Counted from the first letter of the stretch, positions 1-9,025 are shown. The stretch is 13,434 nucleotides of DNA from JBDLRH01 sp039800165 (GCA_039800165.1 JBDLRH010000127.1:1-13434), one strand, 5' to 3'. A program made the numbers and translations. Notes: generated from the letters alone by a model not told the origin.

Positions 1-428
<428 letters not shown>

Positions 429-490
429 ATGACCTCGCGGTCAGGAAGCGCCACAACTGCTGCTGCGACGTCTTCAAAATCAAGCACCGG

Positions 491-499
491 ATTGTAGCA
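491..499 (-). promoter_or_regulatory. Extended -10 promoter candidate for tRNA-Pro
   Basis: The minus strand reads TGC-TACAAT, with the hexamer at 491-496 and TG at 498-499: an extended -10 element one base from TATAAT. No good -35 is seen at 16-18 bp spacing. A start about seven bases downstream would give a leader of roughly 55 nt before the mature tRNA. Confidence 0.5.
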
Positions 500-568
500 A
501 AGGCGGCTGCGCGGTCGCGAAGGTCAGCGACGCGATGCGGCGCGGTGTGATGTTTCAGGTTTGACGCT

Positions 569-1555
569 TCAGGTCCGTCGTCCGAGCAGCTGCTCGGCCA
601 GCGCGCGCAGGGCGCGCGAGTGCGCATTGGACGGAAGCACCTCGGTGGCGACGACCGCGCGGCGTGCTTCGGCCGCTGCCGCTTCACGCGCAACGTTGAT
701 CGCGCCGGTGCTGCGCACGATGGACACGATCTCTTCCAGCCGATCCACCGAGCCCTGCTCGATCGCTTCGCGGATCACGCCGGCCTGCTGCTCGTTGCCG
801 CGCTGCATCGCTGCGATCAGCGGCAGCGTCGCCTTGCCCTCGCGCAGGTCGTCGCCCAGGTTCTTGCCCATTTCGGCGCTGTCGCCTTCGTAGTCGAGCA
901 CGTCGTCGATGACCTGGAAGGCAGTACCCAGGGCCTGACCATAGTCGGCGCAGGCGGTTTCCACCGCCTCGGGGCTGCCTGCCAGCACCGCGCCAAGCCG
1001 GCTGCTGGCTTCAAACAGCTTGGCGGTCTTGGAGCGGATCACGCGCAGGTACTCGGCCTCGGACAGCGAGGCGTCGTGCATGTTCATCAGCTGCAGCACC
1101 TCGCCTTCGGCGATCACGTTGGTGGCGTCGGCCAGGATGCGCATGATGCGCATCTCGCCGCACTCCACCATCATCTGGAAGGCGCGCGAATACAGGAAGT
1201 CGCCCACCAGCACGCTGGCCGGGTTGCCGAAGCTTTCGTTGGCGGTCGGGCGGCCGCGGCGCAGGGTCGACCCATCGACCACATCGTCATGCAGAAGTGT
1301 GGCGGTGTGGATGAATTCCACCACCGCAGCCAGCTTGTGCCGGTCGGGCGAATGCACCCCCAGCGCGCCGCAGGTCAGCAGCAGCAGGGCCGGGCGCAGG
1401 CGCTTGCCTCCGGCCGAGATGATGTAGCGCGCCACCTCGCCGACCAGCGGCACGCCCGAATCCAGCCGGTCGCGGATCACCGTGTCCACCGTGGCCATGT
1501 CTTGTGCCACCAGCGCCAGGGCATCGGCAGGGGTGGCGGGCGAGGGCGACAGCAC
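569..1555 (-). CDS. ispB: Polyprenyl (octaprenyl) diphosphate synthase
   Basis: Trans-prenyltransferase of 328 residues that extends farnesyl diphosphate with isopentenyl units to make the side chain of ubiquinone; acts in the cytoplasm. Visible family motifs are GGKRLRP (about 49-55), the first aspartate-rich motif DDVVD (90-94) followed by LRRGRPTAN, and the second motif DDVLD (217-221), which bind the Mg-diphosphate groups. Length fits the family (E. coli IspB is 323). I chose GTG at 1555. The frame stays open to 1810, but that extension is arginine-rich, unlike the family, and would begin upstream of the TATAAT promoter at 1625-1630. ATG at 1501 would give 310 residues. Octaprenyl length is inferred from lineage; product length cannot be read from the motifs. 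Divergent from rplU. Confidence 0.93.
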   Translation of the reverse strand: MLSPSPATPADALALVAQDMATVDTVIRDRLDSGVPLVGEVARYIISAGGKRLRPALLLLTCGALGVHSPDRHKLAAVVEFIHTATLLHDDVVDGSTLRRGRPTANESFGNPASVLVGDFLYSRAFQMMVECGEMRIMRILADATNVIAEGEVLQLMNMHDASLSEAEYLRVIRSKTAKLFEASSRLGAVLAGSPEAVETACADYGQALGTAFQVIDDVLDYEGDSAEMGKNLGDDLREGKATLPLIAAMQRGNEQQAGVIREAIEQGSVDRLEEIVSIVRSTGAINVAREAAAAEARRAVVATEVLPSNAHSRALRALAEQLLGRRT

Positions 1556-1624
1556 GAGGCAGACTTTCGGGTCGTACGGGGCGGAACAAGCGGAACCGGC
1601 GTATCGGCCGCGAGGCGAGCGCGG

Positions 1625-1630
1625 ATTATA
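1625..1630 (-). promoter_or_regulatory. -10 element upstream of ispB
   Basis: Perfect TATAAT on the minus strand about 70 bases upstream of the GTG start. No matching -35 is obvious at 16-18 bp. A start site near 1618 would leave a leader of about 63 nt and would exclude the long N-terminal extension of the open frame. Confidence 0.5.
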
Positions 1631-1752
1631 GGAAGCCGGGCCGCCTTGGCGCCTTGGTAACAGGCTGCGACGGCAGGCCGCATCGCGGCGGCCTCTCGCA
1701 GCCGCCCGGTACGCGCTGCATGTTAGTGGCCGCACACCCTGACCGGGGCCCG

Positions 1753-1761
1753 TGCTATACT
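1753..1761 (+). promoter_or_regulatory. Extended -10 promoter candidate for rplU-rpmA
   Basis: TGC-TATACT, with TG at 1753-1754 and the hexamer at 1756-1761. The -35 region at standard spacing is poor, so the extended -10 probably compensates. A start near 1768 would give a leader of about 45 nt consisting almost wholly of two hairpins. Confidence 0.55.
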
Positions 1762-1769
1762 CTTGGGCT

Positions 1770-1806
1770 CTGCGGAAATCCGTCCGCAGGCTTTCTTTGA
1801 AAGAGG
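1770..1806 (+). promoter_or_regulatory. Structured rplU leader: two tandem hairpins next to the ribosome binding site
   Basis: Hairpin 1 is CTGCGGA (1770-1776) with TCCGCAG (1783-1789), loop AATCCG. Hairpin 2 is CTTTC (1791-1795) with GAAAG (1799-1803), loop TTT. The 3' arm of hairpin 2 runs into the Shine-Dalgarno AAGAGG (1801-1806), seven bases before the rplU ATG, so folding would partly hide it. Ribosomal protein operons often use such leaders for autogenous control. Control by L21 is inference. Confidence 0.5.
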
Positions 1807-1812
1807 TCAAAC

Positions 1813-2124
1813 ATGTACGCGGTCATAAAAACCGGTGGCAAGCAGTATCGCGTTGCCGCTGGCGAGAAGATCAAAGTAGAACAGATTGCTGCGGACGTTG
1901 GCCAGGAAATCGTGATCGACCAGGTTCTGGCTGTCGGAGACGGCGCCGAACTCAAGGTGGGGACGCCCCTGGTATCCGGCGCCACCGTGAAAGCCACCGT
2001 CGTGGCCCACGGCAAGCATGACAAGGTGCGCATCTTCAAGATGCGTCGTCGCAAGCACTATCAAAAGCGCCAGGGCCATCGCCAGCAGTTCACCGAACTG
2101 CAGATCGGCGCCATCAGCGCTTAA
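1813..2124 (+). CDS. rplU: 50S ribosomal protein L21
   Basis: Full-length L21 of 103 residues, an early-binding 23S rRNA protein of the large subunit. It opens with the typical MYAVIKTGGKQYRV and carries the conserved basic loop KMRRRKHYQKRQGHRQ at about residues 76-91, which contacts rRNA. Start ATG 1813 follows AAGAGG at good spacing. It is first in the rplU-rpmA pair, 12 bases upstream of rpmA, and lies behind an extended -10 promoter and a hairpin-rich leader. Divergent from ispB. Nothing unusual in length or sequence. Confidence 0.98.
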   Translation: MYAVIKTGGKQYRVAAGEKIKVEQIAADVGQEIVIDQVLAVGDGAELKVGTPLVSGATVKATVVAHGKHDKVRIFKMRRRKHYQKRQGHRQQFTELQIGAISA

Positions 2125-2136
2125 GGAGCACGGAAC

Positions 2137-2394
2137 ATGGCACAGAAAAAAGGCGGCGGCTCCACACGCAACGGCCGCGACTCCAAGCCCAAGATGCTGG
2201 GTGTCAAGGCGTTCGGCGGCGAACTCATCAGCGCCGGCTCGATCATCGTGCGCCAGCGCGGGACGCGCTTCCATGCCGGCACCAATGTCGGCATTGGCAA
2301 GGACCACACCCTGTTTGCGCTGGTCGACGGCCATGTGTCGTTCGCGACCAAGGGCGCGTTGAACAAGCACACGGTCAACGTCACCCCGGCCTGA
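2137..2394 (+). CDS. rpmA: 50S ribosomal protein L27
   Basis: L27, 85 residues, whose N-terminus reaches toward the peptidyl transferase centre. It begins MAQKKGGGSTRNGRDS, the proteobacterial form without the cleaved N-terminal extension seen in Firmicutes, and carries RGTRFHAGTNVGIGKDHTLFA in the beta-barrel part. The AAGGAG (2123-2128) overlaps the rplU stop codon and sits eight bases before ATG 2137, so the two genes are translated as a pair. A strong terminator follows 21 bases after the stop. Confidence 0.98.
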   Translation: MAQKKGGGSTRNGRDSKPKMLGVKAFGGELISAGSIIVRQRGTRFHAGTNVGIGKDHTLFALVDGHVSFATKGALNKHTVNVTPA

Positions 2395-2401
2395 GCCTGA
2401 A

Positions 2402-2421
2402 GGCTTTCCGGCACGAAAGCC
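2402..2421 (+). promoter_or_regulatory. Hairpin competing with the rpmA terminator
   Basis: GGCTTTC (2402-2408) pairs with GAAAGCC (2415-2421) around the loop CGGCAC. Its 3' arm shares bases 2416-2421 with the 5' arm of the terminator stem, so the two cannot form together. This is the geometry of an attenuator or anti-terminator. Function is inferred. Confidence 0.4.
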
Positions 2422-2447
2422 CTGCGCCACGGCTGCAGGGCTTTTTT
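2416..2447 (+). terminator. Rho-independent terminator after rpmA
   Basis: AAAGCCCTGC (2416-2425) pairs perfectly over 10 bp with GCAGGGCTTT (2435-2444), with a 9-base loop, and six T follow from 2442 to 2447. It lies between rpmA and obgE. obgE begins 38 bases later with no clear promoter of its own, so partial read-through probably sets obgE-proB expression relative to the ribosomal protein genes. Confidence 0.88.
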
Positions 2448-2485
2448 GTTGGCGCGCTGCCCGCACACCCTGTGACCCCACTGCC

Positions 2486-3568
2486 ATGAAGTTCGTTGAC
2501 GAAGCCTTCATCGACATCGCCGCTGGCGATGGCGGCAACGGCTGCGTCTCGTTCCGCCACGAGAAGTACAAGGAGTTCGGCGGCCCCAACGGTGGCGACG
2601 GCGGGCGCGGTGGCCATGTGTATGCGCTGGCCGACCCCAACCTCAACACGCTGGTGGACTACCGCTATTCGCGCCGCCATGAGGCGCAGCGCGGCGAGCA
2701 CGGCATGGGGTCCGACATGTTTGGTGCGGCCGGCACCGACATCACCCTCAAGATGCCGGTGGGCACCATCATCACCGACGCTGAAACCGGCGCGGTGCTG
2801 TACGAACTGCTGGTGCCCGGCGAGCGCATCATGATCGCCAAGGGCGGCGACGGCGGCTTCGGCAACATGCGCTTCAAGAGCGCGATCAACCGCGCGCCGC
2901 GCCAGAAAACGCCCGGTTGGCCCGGCGAGCGCAAGAACCTGAAGCTCGAACTGAAGGTGCTGGCCGACGTGGGCCTGCTGGGCATGCCCAACGCGGGCAA
3001 GTCAACGCTGATCGCGGCCATCTCCAATGCGCGGCCCAAGATCGCCGACTACCCCTTCACCACGCTGCACCCCAACCTGGGCGTGGTGCGCGTGGGGCCG
3101 GAGCAGAGCTTTGTGGTCGCCGACGTGCCAGGTCTGATCGAAGGCGCGTCAGAGGGCGCGGGCCTGGGGCATCAGTTCCTGCGGCACCTGCAGCGCACGC
3201 GGCTGCTGCTGCACCTGGTGGACATCGCGCCGTTCGATGATGGGGTTGACCCGGTGGCGCAGGCCAAGGCCATCGTGGCCGAGCTCAAGAAATACGACGA
3301 GGCGCTGTACAAGAAGCCGCGCTGGCTGGTGCTCAACAAGCTTGACATGGTGCCCGCCGACGAGCGCGAGGCGCGCGTCAAGGATTTCGTGAAGCGCATG
3401 AAATACAAGGGCCCGGTGTTCTCGATTTCGGCACTTACCCGTGAAGGCTGCGAGCCGTTGGTGCAGTCGGTGTACCAGCATGTGCATGCGCTGCAGGTGG
3501 CCGAGAACACGCCGGCCGAGGTCGACCCGCGCTTTGCTGCCGGTGCATCGACCGGGGGAGAGGCATGA
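2486..3568 (+). CDS. obgE: Obg/CgtA family ribosome-associated GTPase
   Basis: Essential GTPase that binds the large ribosomal subunit late in assembly and is linked to stringent response and replication control. The 360 residues start with the glycine-rich Obg fold (MKFVDEAFIDIAAGDGGNGC, then GGPNGGDGGRGG at 32-43, to about 158). The G domain follows with G1 GMPNAGKST (166-174), the TT switch in FTTLHPNLG (191-199), G3 DVPGLIEG (213-220), G4 NKLD (284-287) and G5 SAL (315-317). A short tail, mostly small and acidic residues, ends the protein. Start ATG 2486 matches the family N-terminus, though I see no Shine-Dalgarno. Its TGA overlaps the proB start by four bases. The order rplU-rpmA-obgE-proB is common in betaproteobacteria. 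Confidence 0.98.
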   Translation: MKFVDEAFIDIAAGDGGNGCVSFRHEKYKEFGGPNGGDGGRGGHVYALADPNLNTLVDYRYSRRHEAQRGEHGMGSDMFGAAGTDITLKMPVGTIITDAETGAVLYELLVPGERIMIAKGGDGGFGNMRFKSAINRAPRQKTPGWPGERKNLKLELKVLADVGLLGMPNAGKSTLIAAISNARPKIADYPFTTLHPNLGVVRVGPEQSFVVADVPGLIEGASEGAGLGHQFLRHLQRTRLLLHLVDIAPFDDGVDPVAQAKAIVAELKKYDEALYKKPRWLVLNKLDMVPADEREARVKDFVKRMKYKGPVFSISALTREGCEPLVQSVYQHVHALQVAENTPAEVDPRFAAGASTGGEA

Positions 3569-4686
3569 GCACGGTGCTGCGCGATGCACGCCGCATCGTG
3601 GTCAAGGTCGGCTCCAGTCTTGTCACCAACGAAGGCCGCGGGCTCGATGCCGCCGCCATTGGCGAGTGGTGCCGCCAGATGGTGCAGCTGGCGCGCGAGG
3701 GGCGCGAGGTCATCATGGTGTCCAGCGGCGCCATCGCCGAAGGCATGAAGCGCCTGGGCTGGAGCAGCCGCCCGCACGAGCTGCACGAACTGCAGGCCGC
3801 CGCTGCCGTGGGGCAGATGGGCCTGGCGCAGATGTACGAGACCAAGCTGCGCGAGCAGGGCATGGGCTCGGCGCAGGTGCTGCTGACGCATGCCGACCTC
3901 GCTGACCGCGAGCGCTACCTGAACGCGCGCTCGACGCTGCTCACGCTGCTGTCGCTCAAGGTGATTCCGGTCATCAACGAGAACGACACGGTGGTGACCG
4001 ACGAGATCAAGTTCGGCGACAACGACACGCTGGGCGCGCTGGTGGCCAACCTGGTGGAGGCCGATGCACTGGTCATCCTGACCGACCAGAAGGGCCTGTA
4101 CAGCGCCGACCCGCGCAAGGACCCGGCGGCGCGCTTCATCCACGAGGCGCAGGCCGGTGACCTGGCGCTGGAGGCGATGGCCGGCGGCGCCGGATCGTCG
4201 ATCGGTAAGGGCGGCATGATCACCAAGGTGCTGGCGGCCAAGCGGGCTGCCGGCTCGGGCGCGTCCACCGTGATCGCCTGGGGCCGCGAGCGTGATGCGC
4301 TGCCGCGGCTGTGCGCAGGTGAGTCCATCGGCACGCTGCTGGTGGCGCCGACCCAGAAGACACAGGCACGCAAGCAGTGGATTGCCGACCACCTGCAGCT
4401 GCGTGGCGCGGTGGTGGTGGACGATGGCGCGGTGGCCAAGCTGCGCGACGAGGGCAAGAGCCTGCTGCCGATCGGCATGACGGCGGTGGAAGGCGAGTTT
4501 TCGCGCGGTGACGTGATCGCGGTGCGCAGTGCAGCGGGTGCAGAGATCGCACGCGGCCTGTCGAACTATTCAAGTGCCGAGGCACGGCTGATCTGCCGCA
4601 AGCCCTCATCCGAGATCGAAGCGGTGCTGGGCTACGTGGCCGAGCCCGAGATGGTGCACCGCGACAACCTGGTGCTGGGCCGCTGA
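3565..4686 (+). CDS. proB: Glutamate 5-kinase
   Basis: Phosphorylates glutamate with ATP to gamma-glutamyl phosphate, the first and feedback-inhibited step of proline synthesis. The 373 residues comprise an amino-acid-kinase domain (about 1-260) with KVGSS (14-18), VSSGAIAEG (52-60), NENDTV (138-143), FGDND (150-154), TDQKGLYSADPR (173-184) and GGMITK (216-221), then a C-terminal PUA domain (about 278-360). Length agrees with E. coli ProB (367). The start overlaps the obgE stop as ATGA and is preceded by GGGGGAG (3554-3560), indicating translational coupling. proA is not in this window. The gene converges on rppH with 66 bases between. Confidence 0.97.
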   Translation: MSTVLRDARRIVVKVGSSLVTNEGRGLDAAAIGEWCRQMVQLAREGREVIMVSSGAIAEGMKRLGWSSRPHELHELQAAAAVGQMGLAQMYETKLREQGMGSAQVLLTHADLADRERYLNARSTLLTLLSLKVIPVINENDTVVTDEIKFGDNDTLGALVANLVEADALVILTDQKGLYSADPRKDPAARFIHEAQAGDLALEAMAGGAGSSIGKGGMITKVLAAKRAAGSGASTVIAWGRERDALPRLCAGESIGTLLVAPTQKTQARKQWIADHLQLRGAVVVDDGAVAKLRDEGKSLLPIGMTAVEGEFSRGDVIAVRSAAGAEIARGLSNYSSAEARLICRKPSSEIEAVLGYVAEPEMVHRDNLVLGR

Positions 4687-4727
4687 GCGTTTGAGCGGCT
4701 GAATCGTCGAGCGGCTGGATGGTCGGT

Positions 4728-4744
4728 CGCGCTGGCGCAGCGCG
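4728..4744. other. Hairpin between convergent proB and rppH
   Basis: CGCGCTG (4728-4734) pairs with CAGCGCG (4738-4744) around GCG. There is no T-run on either side, so it is only a weak candidate for a bidirectional transcription end. A 9-bp direct repeat GAGCGGCTG lies just upstream at about 4693 and 4709. Confidence 0.25.
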
Positions 4745-4752
4745 GCGCGCAC

Positions 4753-5397
4753 TCAGTCCGGTCGTGTGGCGCTGTCGGCCTGCGGGTCGGGGTCGAAGCT
4801 GGCGCCGGGCGGCAGTTCCATCTGCATCGATCCGCCCTCGACGCCGTGGCGCGCCATCGGCCCCACATCACCTGAATCGCGCGAGCGCACATTGCCGCGC
4901 AGGAAGCGGTTGCGGTGGTCGTGCTGGCGCGGCAGGTAGCGCGCCAGTTCGGTCAGCGCCATTTCGTAGACGCCGCGCTTGAACTCCACCACCACATCCA
5001 GGGGCACCCAGTAGTCGTTCCAGCGCCAGGCGTCGAACTCGGGGTGGTCGGTGGCGCGCAGGTTCAGGTTCCAGTCGTAGCCGGTGAGCTGCAGCAGGTA
5101 CCAGATCTGCTTCTGGCCCTTGTAGTGGCCACGCGCCTCGCGGCGGATATACCGGTCGGGCACCTCGTAGCGCAACCAGTCACGGGTGCGGGCAATGATG
5201 CGCACATGCTCGGGCTGGAGCCCGACCTCCTCGTGCAGTTCCCGGTACATCGCCTGCTCGGGCGTCTCGCCCCGGTCGATGCCGCCCTGCGGGAATTGCC
5301 AGGAGTGGGTGCGGATGCGCTTGCCCCAGAACACCTGGTTCCGATGGTTGAGCAGGATGATGCCGACGTTCGGCCTGAAGCCGTCCCGGTCGAGCAT
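4753..5397 (-). CDS. rppH: RNA pyrophosphohydrolase (Nudix)
   Basis: Removes pyrophosphate from the 5' end of primary transcripts, which opens them to RNase E. The 214 residues begin MLDRDGFRPNVGIILLN, typical of RppH. The Nudix box spans 38-60 (GGIDRGETPEQAMYRELHEEVGL, shown here in pieces: GGIDRGE, then REL, then HEEVGL). The family blocks GQKQIWYLL (94-102) and FDAWRW (121-126) follow. ATG 5397 has GGGG seven bases upstream; the TTG six bases earlier is less likely. It is longer than E. coli RppH (176) because of a C-terminal tail after about residue 160, rich in Arg, Asp, Pro and Gly, probably disordered; I recall such tails in betaproteobacterial homologues. Divergent from proS. Confidence 0.95.
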   Translation of the reverse strand: MLDRDGFRPNVGIILLNHRNQVFWGKRIRTHSWQFPQGGIDRGETPEQAMYRELHEEVGLQPEHVRIIARTRDWLRYEVPDRYIRREARGHYKGQKQIWYLLQLTGYDWNLNLRATDHPEFDAWRWNDYWVPLDVVVEFKRGVYEMALTELARYLPRQHDHRNRFLRGNVRSRDSGDVGPMARHGVEGGSMQMELPPGASFDPDPQADSATRPD

Positions 5398-5413
5398 AAT
5401 CAAACCCCAATTT

Positions 5414-5454
5414 TTGAACTGAGTTCATTATGCACGCCCGTCTGCGGCGTTCAA
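5414..5454. promoter_or_regulatory. Inverted repeats in the rppH-proS divergent gap
   Basis: TGAAC-TGA-GTTCA forms a 13-base imperfect-centre palindrome at 5415-5427, and a further GTTCAA lies at 5449-5454, so TTGAAC (5414-5419) could pair with either. CATTAT at 5426-5431 could serve as a weak -10 for proS. This may be an operator or leader structure; no regulator can be named. Confidence 0.25.
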
Positions 5455-5491
5455 GGGGCTTGGTGATCCCCCACTGTCTTTTGCCCCGCCG

Positions 5492-7237
<1,746 letters not shown>

Positions 7238-7254
7238 ACCGGGGCGCCGGTGTC

Positions 7255-7956
7255 ATGACTGCGCAGCGCTGCATGACGAACTTGAACGTCTTCGACGGTG
7301 CGCCTTCAGCGCGCCTCATCTCGCGCCGCGACTGCCTGTGGCGTGGCGTCGCTGGTGCAGCCGGTGCGGCGGGACTGGCCTTCTGCAGCGATGCCAAGGC
7401 CGGCGCACAGATCGAAGAGCCGCTGGCGGATTCGGTGCGTGTGGCGCTGCGCTCGGCGGTGGCGCACGGTGCGCCGCCGGTGCCGGTGTTCGCCTCCACC
7501 GACGCGCAACTGCGCTATCAGCGCTGGCTGGGTACCGTCGGTCAGCGCCTCACGGGCCGCAAGCCGGAGCCGCAGGTGCGTCAGGAGTTCCTGCAAACCG
7601 TCTGGTACGAGAGCAAGCGCGCAGCGCTGGATGTGTCGCTCGTCATGGGGCTGATCCAGGTCGAGAGCGCATTCCGCAAGTTCGCGATCAGCAGCGCTGG
7701 CGCGCGCGGCTACATGCAGGTCATGCCGTTCTGGACGCGCGTGATTGGCGACGGCGACCCGAGCCGCCTGTTCCATCTGCAGACCAACCTGCGCTACGGC
7801 TGCGTGATCCTGCGGCACTACCTCGACATGGAGCGCGGCGACCTGTTCATGGCATTGGGCCGCTACAACGGCAGCCGCGGCCGGCCCGAGTACCCCAATG
7901 CGGTGTTCGCCGCGCGCCGCCAGTGGGAATTCAGCGTCGACGGCCGGGCCGTCTGA
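7255..7956 (+). CDS. Lytic transglycosylase (SLT domain), probable Tat substrate
   Basis: Periplasmic murein-cleaving enzyme of the soluble lytic transglycosylase (lysozyme-like) family, 233 residues. SLT motifs are IQVESAF with the catalytic glutamate at E137, SSAGARGYMQVMPFW (146-160) and ALGRYNGS (200-207). The N-terminus has SRRDCL (23-28), then a hydrophobic alanine/glycine segment and DAKA, which looks like a twin-arginine signal with cleavage after about residue 49. The LAFC before it is not a proper lipobox. Start ATG 7255 is 17 bases after proS with weak ribosome-binding signal; ATG 7273 is an alternative. It may be co-transcribed with proS. Substrate details and the exact subfamily cannot be set from sequence alone. 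Confidence 0.85.
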   Translation: MTAQRCMTNLNVFDGAPSARLISRRDCLWRGVAGAAGAAGLAFCSDAKAGAQIEEPLADSVRVALRSAVAHGAPPVPVFASTDAQLRYQRWLGTVGQRLTGRKPEPQVRQEFLQTVWYESKRAALDVSLVMGLIQVESAFRKFAISSAGARGYMQVMPFWTRVIGDGDPSRLFHLQTNLRYGCVILRHYLDMERGDLFMALGRYNGSRGRPEYPNAVFAARRQWEFSVDGRAV

Positions 7957-7979
7957 CCGCCTGATTCGCAGCGTCCGAC

Positions 7980-8975
7980 TTATTGAACGAAGCCGATCGG
8001 CTTGCGCGCGCTGCCTGCGCGCGGCAGGTCATCTGCGCTGAGTGCATCGCGCCCAGCCAGGCGCGCATTGCCAAAGGCCGTCATCAGCGCGCGGCGCATT
8101 TCGCGCGGCGCCAGCGGCACCAGCGCATCCAGCACCTCGTCGCACGGCTCGGGCACGAAGCGTTCGCCCCAGCCATGCTCGCCGCGGATCGCGCGGTACA
8201 GGTTGGCAGCGATCTGGCGCGCCGCTTCGGGCGAAGGCGGATCGATCTCGAACACGTTCATGCGGTTGAGGATCGGCTCGGGGATGCTGCGCTCGCTGTT
8301 GGCGGTGAGGATCCAGATCACCTGGCTGGCGTCGATCGGCACCTCGGCGAACTCGTCGATGAAGTCGCGCGCGGTGTCGTGCTCGAGCAGGCTGTACAGG
8401 GCGCCCAGCGGGTCGTACTGCGCATCGGCGCTGGCCTTGTCGACCTCATCGACCACGATCACCGGATTGGCGTATTCGCCATCGACGATGGCCTCGAACA
8501 CCTTGCCGGGCCGCGAGCCCTTCCACTGCGATGACGAGCCCGACAGCAGCCAGCCGGCGGTCATCGAACTCATCGGCACCAGGTTCATGCCGGTGCCCAG
8601 CAGGTGCGCGAGCTGGCGCGCAAAGTGCGTCTTGCCGATGCCCGGCGGGCCCAGCAGCAGCATCGGCGTGATCTCCAGCCCGTCGCGGCTGTCCTGGCTG
8701 AGCGCCACATGGCGCTTGACGTCATCGAGCGCCGCCGTGAAGTTCGGCAATTGGTCGTACAGCGGCGTCATGTCGGGCACGCCGCTGGGCTTGACCTGAA
8801 AGCGCTCGGGCCCGCGTTCGAGCATGCGCTCGTAGGTGCTGCGCAGGGCGTCGTGGTCGCGCTCGGGCAGCTTGCCCAGCTTGCGCTCCACATCCTCGGC
8901 GCGAAAGACGCTCCGCACCCGCGCCACGGGCAACTGGAAGGTGTGCGACGACGTGACGAGACTGCGCGAATCCAT
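7980..8975 (-). CDS. Stand-alone Lon-type AAA+ ATPase without protease domain
   Basis: A 331-residue AAA+ protein. Walker A is GPPGIGKT (109-116), Walker B VIVVDEVDK (172-180), sensor 1 WILTANS (N226), arginine finger in ILNRMNVFEI (R238), and a sensor 2 helix at APREMRRAL (289-297). The blocks WKGSRPGKVFEAI (151-163) and DEVDKASAD...DPLGALYSLLE (176-198) resemble the AAA module of Lon. The Lon N-domain and S16 protease with Ser-Lys dyad are absent; residues 1-100 are a different N-terminal part. ATG 8975 follows AAAGGAG at six bases. The frame continues upstream, but that part runs antisense-like through grxD and is not real. It follows grxD by 98 bases that hold hairpins. Role unknown: possibly an unfoldase or remodeller. 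Confidence 0.88.
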   Translation of the reverse strand: MDSRSLVTSSHTFQLPVARVRSVFRAEDVERKLGKLPERDHDALRSTYERMLERGPERFQVKPSGVPDMTPLYDQLPNFTAALDDVKRHVALSQDSRDGLEITPMLLLGPPGIGKTHFARQLAHLLGTGMNLVPMSSMTAGWLLSGSSSQWKGSRPGKVFEAIVDGEYANPVIVVDEVDKASADAQYDPLGALYSLLEHDTARDFIDEFAEVPIDASQVIWILTANSERSIPEPILNRMNVFEIDPPSPEAARQIAANLYRAIRGEHGWGERFVPEPCDEVLDALVPLAPREMRRALMTAFGNARLAGRDALSADDLPRAGSARKPIGFVQ

Positions 8976-8994
8976 GGTCCACTCCTTTCCTGCA

Positions 8995-9025
8995 GGCACG
9001 GCTTCATTGCAGCACAAGCCGTGCC
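8995..9025 (-). promoter_or_regulatory. 10-bp hairpin just upstream of the ATPase ribosome binding site
   Basis: On the minus strand GGCACGGCTT (9025-9016) pairs perfectly with AAGCCGTGCC (9004-8995) around an 11-base loop. The stem ends six bases before AAAGGAG (8988-8982). No U-run follows, so it is not a standard terminator. It may stabilise or separate the ATPase message, or affect its translation. A second stem, GCGCGT/ACGCGC at 9055-9071, lies directly after the grxD stop. Confidence 0.5.

Noticed and set aside
620..1660. 346-codon plus-strand open frame opposite ispB
   Set aside because: Shadow of ispB; composition dominated by His, Gln, Gly and Ala.
1556..1810. 85-residue N-terminal extension of ispB
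   Set aside because: Arginine-rich, unlike any IspB, and it lies across the TATAAT at 1625-1630 and the rplU promoter.
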